NCBI GenBank assembly: GCA_017550775.1
Contig: JAFZOA010000664.1
Coordinates: 1-5,201 of the forward strand
Source: Ruminiclostridium sp.
GTDB lineage: Bacteria > Bacillota_A > Clostridia > Oscillospirales > Ruminococcaceae
Direction: 5' to 3'
DNA length: 5,201 bases
Shown here one piece after another: positions 1-4,504 of this stretch. The position numbers were made by a program, and so were the translations under genes. Below the pieces are notes generated by a model. That model was not told the origin of the DNA. It saw nothing but the letters and a program-made list of their open reading frames with translations, and did no database searches. Each line of letters opens with the position of its first letter. Position 1 is the stretch's first letter.

Positions 1-30
1 AATAGTCATACATTTCTGTATGCCATTGAT

Positions 31-39
31 ATTATAGCA
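31..39 (-). promoter_or_regulatory. extended -10 promoter element reading leftward
   Basis: The minus strand reads TGCTATAAT, a perfect -10 hexamer with the TGn extension, directed to lower coordinates. The spot 17 bp upstream (TAGAGC, 59-54) is not a -35 consensus, so this would rely on the extended -10. It would drive a gene beginning left of the window, perhaps istA of the putative IS21-type element. Confidence 0.3.
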
Positions 40-51
40 CATTCAGCACTA

Positions 52-123
52 TGGCTCTACGGTGCGGCGAAGTGGCTCTCTGCGACCGGCAAGATGGCTC
101 TGAAAGCCCGTGCAGATGGCTCT
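52..123. repeat. four TGGCTCT repeats at 21-22 bp spacing
   Basis: TGGCTCT occurs exactly at 52-58, 73-79, 95-101 and 117-123, giving spacings of 21, 22 and 22 bp. The base before the core is A or G each time, and the tails of the first two units share a GGC-rA-rG pattern (GCGGCGAAG, ACCGGCAAG). Two helical turns per unit is the layout of an array of protein-binding sites on one DNA face. This is the basis for proposing the terminal repeats of an IS21-family element, to which IstA would bind. The minus-strand reading frame across it shows no recognisable protein and is not annotated. Confidence 0.85.
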
Positions 124-141
124 GTCACGGCGGCATATACA

Positions 142-331
142 GCGTGTGAACAGAACGAATTTCTTCCACCTCCGAACGATCATTTTTTGTATATAATAGC
201 CATTGTAAATTCTATTCATCTTCCGCGATTTAGTATATATTGCTAAATCGGAAGCCAAAATTACACTTTTACCGCCTTTTTTTAAGCATGACAGGTGAAC
301 GTTTTTCTTCCACCTGCCGTTAAAAAGGCAC
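142..331. other. non-coding spacer with hairpin and short direct repeat
   Basis: No convincing gene is seen. The stretch holds a hairpin with arms CGATTTAG (226-233) and CTAAATCG (243-250), extended by TTC (221-223) pairing with GAA (251-253) past a two-base bulge. It also holds an 11-bp direct repeat, TTCTTCCACCT, at 161-171 and 305-315. A TATAAT at 192-197 on the plus strand lacks a partner -35. Neither side of the hairpin is followed by a T-run, so it is not a standard terminator. Confidence 0.55.
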
Positions 332-369
332 AAAAAAAGATCGCTTGTCTCAAACGATTCCAAGCGATC
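332..369 (-). terminator. intrinsic terminator of the metallopeptidase gene
   Basis: On the minus strand a perfect 9-bp stem, GATCGCTTG (369-361) and CAAGCGATC (347-339), encloses a 13-nt loop. It is followed immediately by seven T residues (338-332). It lies 10 nt beyond the stop codon of the 380-2419 gene, so it ends that transcript. The plus strand has an A-run before the stem and no T-run after it, so termination is one-directional. Confidence 0.92.
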
Positions 370-379
370 ATATTATAAA

Positions 380-2419
380 TCAATATCTGAGCGGGTCAAG
401 CCGCATACTTTCCAAATACTCATCAGCCGCTTTTATACCTTTATCCCAAAGCACATGGAGTATATGTGATAAAGCCTGATGTCTGCGGTCGTAATCACTT
501 AAGTGGTTTCCTGCTCTGTCCAGCAGTAACACGCTGATCCAGTCGGGAAGCTGCCACATAAGAGATATTACTGTAATGAAGTCGGCAGATATCTTCTTTT
601 CTGGTTCCAACAACCATTCCCTTAAGGTTTTTGTGGTCGTATTCAGCTTCTCAGCCATAGTTTCTCTTGTATCTCCGTTTTTACGCATGAGCATATCAAA
701 CGCGTCAATAAACGTGCGTGGGAAGTTATGCTTGTATTCTATCCTGGCATCTATCTCATCAAGATTCTGCTGATTTATGAGATCATCAAGATAGAAAAGT
801 GTTCGTTTCACATACTCCGCGTCATAGTACATCCTGCCAAACACAAATGTACCGAGCTGTGTTTGCTCATACAAGCGTACAAAGCGAAGGCAGCATTCAT
901 CTACGTGAGCATTCGCCCATTCGGTAAGTGTATAGCCGTTTTTCCAACAGTTGACATATTTGGGTTCATTTCTTACAACATGGCCGTCCACATAAATATA
1001 TCTGCGGTTTGCCATAATGATTTGAAAATCCTTGCTTGTCCGACGTAACTCATCAACCGTTTTCCAATCTATAACAAATGTATGTTCCTCGGCTTTCCAT
1101 GCTTCCATATCAAAAGCAAACGGCTTTATCAGTTTCTTGTCCGCAAAGTTAAGAGCACCCTTTGCTTCCATAAATCCGAGCTGTATCATTCTTGCACGGA
1201 TCCGAAAATATGGAAGACAAAGAGTTTTAGCCATTGCTTTTCCCGCTGCCTCGTAACGCTCTCCGTTATGGCGGCAGTTTTCGGCTTTATCTCTTTCTTT
1301 TACTATCATTTTACGGGTAGCCGCAGCCGGCATCATAAGCCCATAGGCACCTCTGTTTGCCTGTTTTTCCATGAAATAGATCGGATCCTTATAACCTTTT
1401 GCTTTTTCTTCTTCGATCTCTATCGCGTTCACCAATCTGACATCATTTGAAGTCATTGACTGCAAACGGAAAAAGGCATAATGAAGTTCATAGTGAATGC
1501 ATTCATGAAAAATGTCAAAACTCGAATAGTCCTTGTTCACAACATTGATGTTGACTATGATCGTATTTGCGGGGACAAGCACTGTCTTTGGTTCACTGTC
1601 AGTGATACGTTCCTTTGTCCCGTCAGGACGGAGTTCAGTCTTATCATTGCCGATTCTGACCGCTGTATCTTCAAAGACCATAATGCTGTTGATCCCATTA
1701 TGATCGTAAACCGGAAGATACTGTATATCAAGACCCATTCTACGAGCAAGCTCATAAGCATTTCTGGCATCCGGACAAACGAGTGCTTCCGGCATACCAT
1801 ACTTTATCCAGATCTCTTCCGCTATTACATCCATTCGCTGGTTTGTGCAATACGGGACAAGGAACGGGTTTAATAACTCATACCCTGATTCCTGGCGCTT
1901 CCTTTTATCGGTAAGACTTTCCACAGAGCAAGTAAATTCACCTTCAAAACTGCACCAACACTCAAGAATGCCGTCCCACTCACGGGTTCCATTGTCCGTC
2001 TGCAGTATCAGCTTTACATCGACATCGGCATAGAAATTTTCACGATCTATCTTCCGGAAATTAACATCGGTAAAGCTGCAGACCTCATTATTTATAACTC
2101 TGTTTCTTACGTCAAAGCCAACAGTCCGTGACAGCCACCCCATTCGCAGTTGCTTGTTCAGAAAAGAATACAGTGCAAGCCTTTGGTTACCAAGATTTGG
2201 ATCAAAAAGATACTTTGTCATGCTTGTCAGTTCCGGTAAAAGTATCTTTTTACATTTCTTTTCAGTAGGGTACGGGAGACCGTCGGTTCCGCAATCTTCC
2301 ACATCAGGCATGGCATGGCTTTCTTCAAGCTGCTTTGTTGTTACCTGATAACGCAGCACGACACAGGGCGGGACTTCTGAAACTGTAGTATTTACCACTT
2401 CTTGATATCCTTCTTTCAT
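380..2419 (-). CDS. large ImmA/IrrE-family zinc metallopeptidase with C-terminal HTH-like segment
   Basis: A 679-residue cytosolic protein with no signal peptide or membrane segment. The core is an ImmA/IrrE (DUF955-type) metallopeptidase at about 195-425. It has the zinc motif H305-E306-C-I-H309, then E351 in EKQAN-RGAYGLMMP, matching the family's E-x-x-AN-x-FA-x-x-LLMP third-ligand helix, and FRIRARMIQLGF (405-416) as its usual end. Residues about 570-635 contain an XRE-like helix-turn-helix pattern (TRETMAEKL then TLREWLL). Residues 1-195 match nothing I recognise. Known relatives: ImmA cleaves the ICEBs1 repressor ImmR, and IrrE/PprI cleaves DdrO in Deinococcus. The inferred target is the divergently encoded repressor at 2604. 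Most ImmA proteins have only ~150-300 residues, so this one is unusually long. The ATG at 2419 has no usable Shine-Dalgarno. GTG at 2398 (codon 8) is preceded by AGAAGGA with 9-nt spacing and may be the true start. An in-frame TAA lies just upstream of the ATG. Confidence 0.88.
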   Translation of the reverse strand: MKEGYQEVVNTTVSEVPPCVVLRYQVTTKQLEESHAMPDVEDCGTDGLPYPTEKKCKKILLPELTSMTKYLFDPNLGNQRLALYSFLNKQLRMGWLSRTVGFDVRNRVINNEVCSFTDVNFRKIDRENFYADVDVKLILQTDNGTREWDGILECWCSFEGEFTCSVESLTDKRKRQESGYELLNPFLVPYCTNQRMDVIAEEIWIKYGMPEALVCPDARNAYELARRMGLDIQYLPVYDHNGINSIMVFEDTAVRIGNDKTELRPDGTKERITDSEPKTVLVPANTIIVNINVVNKDYSSFDIFHECIHYELHYAFFRLQSMTSNDVRLVNAIEIEEEKAKGYKDPIYFMEKQANRGAYGLMMPAAATRKMIVKERDKAENCRHNGERYEAAGKAMAKTLCLPYFRIRARMIQLGFMEAKGALNFADKKLIKPFAFDMEAWKAEEHTFVIDWKTVDELRRTSKDFQIIMANRRYIYVDGHVVRNEPKYVNCWKNGYTLTEWANAHVDECCLRFVRLYEQTQLGTFVFGRMYYDAEYVKRTLFYLDDLINQQNLDEIDARIEYKHNFPRTFIDAFDMLMRKNGDTRETMAEKLNTTTKTLREWLLEPEKKISADFITVISLMWQLPDWISVLLLDRAGNHLSDYDRRHQALSHILHVLWDKGIKAADEYLESMRLDPLRY

Positions 2420-2433
2420 GATAGAGTAATTAT

Positions 2434-2462
2434 ATTATAATATTCTGTCCTCCTTACGTCAA
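2434..2462 (-). promoter_or_regulatory. sigma-A promoter of the metallopeptidase gene
   Basis: The minus strand reads TTGACG (2462-2457), a 17-bp spacer, then TATAAT (2439-2434), one mismatch from consensus. Transcription would begin near 2426-2428, only 7-9 nt before the ATG at 2419. An AAGGAGG that looks like a good ribosome binding site (2455-2449) lies inside the spacer, so it would not be in this mRNA; it is also 29 nt from the ATG. The gene is therefore translated from an ultra-short leader or from the internal GTG at 2398. Confidence 0.8.
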
Positions 2463-2476
2463 TATACAATTTAGCC

Positions 2477-2489
2477 AAATATGATATTT
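2477..2489. promoter_or_regulatory. 13-bp AT-rich palindrome upstream of the metallopeptidase promoter
   Basis: A perfect palindrome with arms AAATAT and ATATTT around a central G. It ends 14 bp upstream of the -35 of the minus-strand promoter. It could bind a regulator of the metallopeptidase gene. The surrounding sequence is very AT-rich, so chance is a real alternative, and its sequence differs from the TTCTATTGA sites near the repressor promoter. Confidence 0.3.
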
Positions 2490-2520
2490 ATTATTTATTA
2501 TATTTTCTTATTAAGCTATT

Positions 2521-2541
2521 TTCTATTGACATTCAATAGAA
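2521..2541. promoter_or_regulatory. probable repressor operator over the -35
   Basis: A perfect inverted repeat with 9-bp arms, TTCTATTGA (2521-2529) and TCAATAGAA (2533-2541), separated by CAT. It covers the whole -35 hexamer (2526-2531) of the repressor promoter. A dyad of this size at this place is the classic layout of a CI/LexA-like operator, so the adjacent XRE-S24 protein probably represses its own gene through it. The binding protein is inferred from position; the symmetry is seen directly. Confidence 0.75.
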
Positions 2542-2554
2542 GTTCTGATATAAT
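2526..2554 (+). promoter_or_regulatory. consensus sigma-A promoter of the S24 repressor gene
   Basis: TTGACA (2526-2531), a 17-bp spacer, and TATAAT (2549-2554) match the consensus exactly in both hexamers and spacing. Transcription would start near 2561, leaving a leader of about 43 nt before ATG 2604. A promoter this strong, overlapped by inverted repeats, suggests the repressor is made abundantly and limited by autorepression. Confidence 0.9.
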
Positions 2555-2570
2555 AGAAACATATAGAACT
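2543..2570. promoter_or_regulatory. degenerate second operator over and after the -10
   Basis: Further copies of the half-site core seen in the -35 palindrome: TTCT at 2543-2546 facing ATAGAA at 2553-2558, which brackets the -10, and another ATAGAA at 2563-2568, ten bp further on. AGTTCT (2541-2546) and AGAACT (2565-2570) form a second exact 6-bp inverted pair. The centre of the first pair is about 19-20 bp from the centre of the -35 palindrome, two helical turns, as expected for cooperatively bound dimers. These sites are weaker and the pairing is an inference. Confidence 0.45.
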
Positions 2571-2603
2571 ATCATAAATTACAAAAAGAGGTAAACTACG
2601 ACT

Positions 2604-3398
2604 ATGAACAAATATAAATATGACGCGATCAGCTCAAAGTATAATAATGATATCGGCAATCATATTGCCAAACTGCGGAAAGAGCGCAATCTGACCCAGC
2701 AGGGGCTTGCCGAAAAGCTGTCTGACTTTGGTGTGAATGTTAAGAATACCGCGATCAACAAGTGGGAGACCGGAAATACAACACCTACCGCATATCAGAT
2801 CATTGCTATTTGCTTTGCGCTTGGAGTTACAGATATGCTTTCGGAATTTGCGGGGATCATACCTTCACCCGATCCCGATCTGAATGAAAAAGGTCTGCAA
2901 AAACTGTCTGAGTACAGAGACCTGCTTATTCTCTCTGGAAAGTATAAGCCGGAGGTCTGTATAAGCAAACCGTTTGTCGCAAATATAAAAATACCTACGA
3001 GCAGCATTAAAGCTGCCGCAGGTACCGGAAACTTTATGGACGAAGAAAACTTCGAGGATCAGGAATACCCTGAAAATGTTGTCCCGCCGGGGACGGATTT
3101 TGCTGTGCTTGTTGACGGAGACAGTATGTCACCTATCTACGCCAACGGTCAGGTCATATTTGTAAAGCAGTGCAACTCAGTCGAGCCGGGGCAGGTCGGG
3201 ATATTCAGTATCGACAATGAGGTCGTTGTCAAGATATATGATGAACAGGCACCCGAGGAGTCTGATATTGAAGAATACACCGACAGCAACGGGAGCGTTC
3301 ATCCGCAGGTCGTTCTGCGCTCCTATAACAACGATTGGCAGCCGAGGCTCATTTCGCCGTATCAGGAGTTTCATGTTTTTGGCAGAGTGCTGAACTGA
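2604..3398 (+). CDS. XRE-family S24 (CI/LexA-like) self-cleaving repressor
   Basis: 264 residues, a usual length for phage and ICE CI-type repressors. Residues about 17-80 are an XRE helix-turn-helix (IAKLRKERNLTQQGLAEKL, then INKWETGNTTP). Residues about 125-264 are an S24 peptidase fold, with a putative self-cleavage bond A139-G140 in IKAAAGTGNF, nucleophile S174 in DGDSMSPIYANG and general base K210 in VVVKIY. Known for this family: RecA filament or other partners trigger cleavage between the domains, releasing DNA. Inferred role: autorepressing master repressor of this locus, which may also control the divergent metallopeptidase gene. ATG 2604 is preceded by AGAGG (2587-2591) at a somewhat long 12-nt spacing. 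About 16 residues precede the first HTH helix, slightly more than usual. The protein has both an S24 domain and a neighbouring ImmA/IrrE peptidase; ImmA/IrrE-controlled repressors such as ImmR and DdrO lack S24. Confidence 0.93.
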   Translation: MNKYKYDAISSKYNNDIGNHIAKLRKERNLTQQGLAEKLSDFGVNVKNTAINKWETGNTTPTAYQIIAICFALGVTDMLSEFAGIIPSPDPDLNEKGLQKLSEYRDLLILSGKYKPEVCISKPFVANIKIPTSSIKAAAGTGNFMDEENFEDQEYPENVVPPGTDFAVLVDGDSMSPIYANGQVIFVKQCNSVEPGQVGIFSIDNEVVVKIYDEQAPEESDIEEYTDSNGSVHPQVVLRSYNNDWQPRLISPYQEFHVFGRVLN

Positions 3399-3420
3399 AG
3401 ATACACCAGATTATCTGTTT
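3399..3420 (+). terminator. weak possible terminator after the repressor gene
   Basis: AGATA (3399-3403) and TATCT (3412-3416) can form a 5-bp, AT-rich stem followed by GTTTTCTT. The nested CAGAT-T-ATCTG palindrome (3407-3417) competes with it. The whole gap between the repressor stop and the glmS stop on the other strand is only 24 bp. The stem is short, so this is a tentative call. Confidence 0.22.
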
Positions 3421-3422
3421 TC

Positions 3423-3860
3423 TTACTCTACCGTGACACTCTTTGCAAGGTTTCTCGGCTTATCAACATCAAGTCCTCTTGCGACGGAGATGTAATACCC
3501 GAGAAGCTGGAGAGGAACGACAGCAAGGCTTGCTGCGAAGTGCGGGTCGATCGTGGGAACATAGGTCACGAAGTTGCACTGATCCTCGACTTCATACTTG
3601 CCGTAAGATGCAAGTCCCATGAGATAGGCTCCGCGGGCTTTGCACTCGACCATGTTGCTCACTGTCTTTTCGTAGAGCTCGTTCTGGGTGAGGATTCCAA
3701 TAACGAGCGTGTTGTTCTCAATAAGGCTGATCGTACCGTGTTTAAGCTCTCCGGCAGCATAAGCTTCGGAATGGATATAGCTGATCTCCTTCATCTTGAG
3801 GCTGCCTTCAAGTCCGACTGCGTAGTCAATGCCGCGTCCGATGAAGAAAGCGTCCTGTAT
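3423..3860 (-). pseudogene. glmS: C-terminal glmS fragment (second SIS domain)
   Basis: About 145 codons match the end of glucosamine-6-phosphate synthase: FFIGRGIDYAVGLEGSL, KEISYIHSEAYAAGELKHG, VPLQLLGYY and the exact family C-terminus DKPRNLAKSVTVE before TAA. The full enzyme is ~600 residues (N-terminal glutaminase with Cys1, then two SIS isomerase domains); the glutaminase and first SIS domain are absent. Kept are the residues matching E. coli Glu488, His504 and Lys603 of the sugar-phosphate isomerase site (numbers from memory), and no frameshift is seen within the piece. A lone half of the isomerase should not make GlcN6P. Homology starts near 3860, where sequence changes abruptly to an Api92-like gene start. 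The frame is open up to ATG 3995, which has GAGGA 10 nt upstream, so a 190-residue chimera could be translated. Confidence 0.88.
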
Positions 3861-3972
3861 TGAAATCAATCGATCCGAGACCTTCCTCGTCGTTCCGGAC
3901 AGCCTTAAGCAGTTCATCAATGCGACTCTGTTCGCCCGTAATCCTGACTCTGTTCTGAATATGATTCGGCAT
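3826..3972 (-). pseudogene. 5' remnant of an Api92/YubB ferredoxin-like gene
   Basis: ATG 3972 follows a strong ribosome binding site (GGAGGGAGGTGAAAAT) and opens with MPNHIQNRVRITG, then RIDELLKAV and EEGLGSIDFN. This is the start typical of Api92-like/DUF1281 (YubB ferredoxin-like) proteins of phages and conjugative elements, which usually continue with an IPMP-type motif and run to 150-300 residues. After N38 the likeness stops, the DNA becomes glmS in another frame, and this frame ends at TGA 3826 after 48 codons. It lies 36 nt behind the DUF4314 gene on the same strand, with a near-identical start region, so the two were probably co-transcribed. The breakpoint is at about 3858-3864. The family call rests on a short N-terminus. 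Confidence 0.72.
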
Positions 3973-4008
3973 ATTTTCACCTCCCTCCGGCGCATACCGA
4001 CTCATTCC

Positions 4009-4257
4009 TCACATGGACATAACAGGTTCTTCGGATTCCACCGGGTCAATAGCATGAAAACTATCGACATCGGGGCAGATACCAAGCTGTCGCCCATTAT
4101 CAAAGGCGCAGTGAATAGTTCCGATATCATCTACCGCTATTACTGTTCCGGTCGTTCCCGGCGGAATGGGGCGAGGATCATCGCCCATGCTGTCAAGCAT
4201 TATCCTTGTGCCTTTGGGATATGCTTCTTTGTAATACTGTACCTGCTGATTGTTCAT
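4009..4257 (-). CDS. DUF4314 family small protein
   Basis: 82 residues starting MNNQQVQYY. The sequence holds the DUF4314 signature: YPKGTRIMLDSM (13-24), IPPGTTGTV (31-39), VDDIGTIH (42-49), FDNGRQLGI (52-60) and DSFHAID (65-71). The family is a small beta-rich, KOW/SH3-like fold found mainly in plasmids, phages and conjugative elements of Firmicutes; its function is unknown. I chose ATG 4257 over GTG 4266 because the GTG lies inside the ribosome binding site (GGAGAGAGGTGAAAATC just before the ATG), and homologues begin MNNQ/MNxxQ. The gene is followed closely by the Api92-like remnant, a usual partner in mobile-element cargo. Confidence 0.88.
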   Translation of the reverse strand: MNNQQVQYYKEAYPKGTRIMLDSMGDDPRPIPPGTTGTVIAVDDIGTIHCAFDNGRQLGICPDVDSFHAIDPVESEEPVMSM

Positions 4258-4282
4258 GATTTTCACCTCTCTCCGTAATTGA

Positions 4283-4288
4283 ATTATA
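4283..4288 (-). promoter_or_regulatory. possible -10 of the DUF4314 operon
   Basis: The minus strand reads TATAAT, which would start transcription near 4276 and give a ~19-nt leader carrying GGAGAGAGG before ATG 4257. The hexamer 17 bp upstream (AGCGGT) is not a -35, and there is no TGn extension, so an activator or chance must be considered. Confidence 0.28.
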
Positions 4289-4402
4289 TGAAATCGATCA
4301 TTCAGACCGCTTTCGCCTTTTTCTCAAACATTGACCTGAATCCGTGAAACTTAGAATTGAACATCCACGGAAAACAGCATAATAACGCCATATTCCTATT
4401 GT

Positions 4403-4417
4403 TCTGTGCGACACAGA
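4403..4417. promoter_or_regulatory. 15-bp dyad TCTGTG-CGA-CACAGA
   Basis: Perfect 6-bp arms around CGA, lying 6 bp before the presumed left end of the insertion sequence. It could be an operator of the interrupted DUF4314 operon or part of the insertion target. No T-run follows on either strand, so it is not a terminator. Confidence 0.4.
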
Positions 4418-4443
4418 TCAGCACCCAAAAGGTGCGAAAAAAC

Positions 4444-4472
4444 TTGAAAAAATGCGCCGCGCATGGTATAAT
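4444..4472 (+). promoter_or_regulatory. transposase promoter
   Basis: TTGAAA (4444-4449), a 17-bp spacer, then TATAAT (4467-4472). The -10 is perfect and the -35 has one mismatch. It is followed by GGAG (4491-4494), 10 nt before ATG 4505. This is strong for a transposase promoter, and the spacer contains a perfect palindrome that may moderate it. Confidence 0.85.
4452..4464. promoter_or_regulatory. palindrome ATGCGC-C-GCGCAT in the promoter spacer
   Basis: Perfect 6-bp arms around one base, placed between the -35 and -10 of the transposase promoter. A protein bound here would block RNA polymerase, so it may be a site for self-control by the transposase or a host repressor. No binding protein can be named from sequence. 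Confidence 0.4.
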
Positions 4473-4504
4473 ATATGTAGCTGATATATTGGAGTGTGGC
4501 GCAC

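Larger units (their letters stand above)
1..141 (-). mobile_element. probable end of an IS21-family element, genes off the left edge
   Basis: Seen: four spaced TGGCTCT repeats at 52-123, then, reading leftward on the minus strand, an extended -10 sequence at 31-39 directed out of the window. Known: IS21-family elements have several ~20-bp repeats inside each terminus and a promoter for istA just inside the left end. The order found here (outer end on the right, repeats, outward-reading promoter) fits such a left end in minus orientation. The outer boundary is uncertain. A minus-strand TG that could be the terminal dinucleotide ends at 141 (TGTATATG, 134-141) and another ends at 152. No transposase sequence is in the window, so the family assignment is an inference; an unrelated repeat array is possible. 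Confidence 0.38.
4258..4423. other. intergenic region between DUF4314 gene and the insertion sequence
   Basis: No gene is seen. Features are the ribosome binding site of the DUF4314 gene, a lone -10 candidate at 4283-4288, and the dyad at 4403-4417 beside the presumed insertion-sequence end. Any upstream gene of the DUF4314 operon would have been separated from it by the insertion. Confidence 0.5.

Noticed and set aside
1..141. CRISPR array
   Set aside because: The shared core is only 7 bp and units are 21-22 bp, far too short for repeats plus spacers.
49..363. 104-codon minus-strand open frame
   Set aside because: It begins inside the terminator stem, covers the TGGCTCT array and hairpin, has no ribosome binding site and resembles no protein.
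576..2348. several plus-strand and one minus-strand open frames of 62-130 codons
   Set aside because: They lie inside the metallopeptidase gene in other frames, with compositions typical of out-of-frame translation and no recognisable motifs.
3399..3422. Tn7-type insertion downstream of glmS
   Set aside because: The site is about where Tn7 inserts, but no Tn7 end (TGTGGG), 5-bp duplication or tns gene is visible, and the glmS copy is only a fragment.
3540..4278. plus-strand open frames of 107 and 149 codons
   Set aside because: They are antisense to the glmS fragment and DUF4314 gene, whose family motifs are clear.
4421..4435. hairpin GCACC-CAAAA-GGTGC as a terminator
   Set aside because: It is followed by GAAAAAA on the plus strand and by no T-run on the minus strand; it is better seen as part of the insertion-sequence end.
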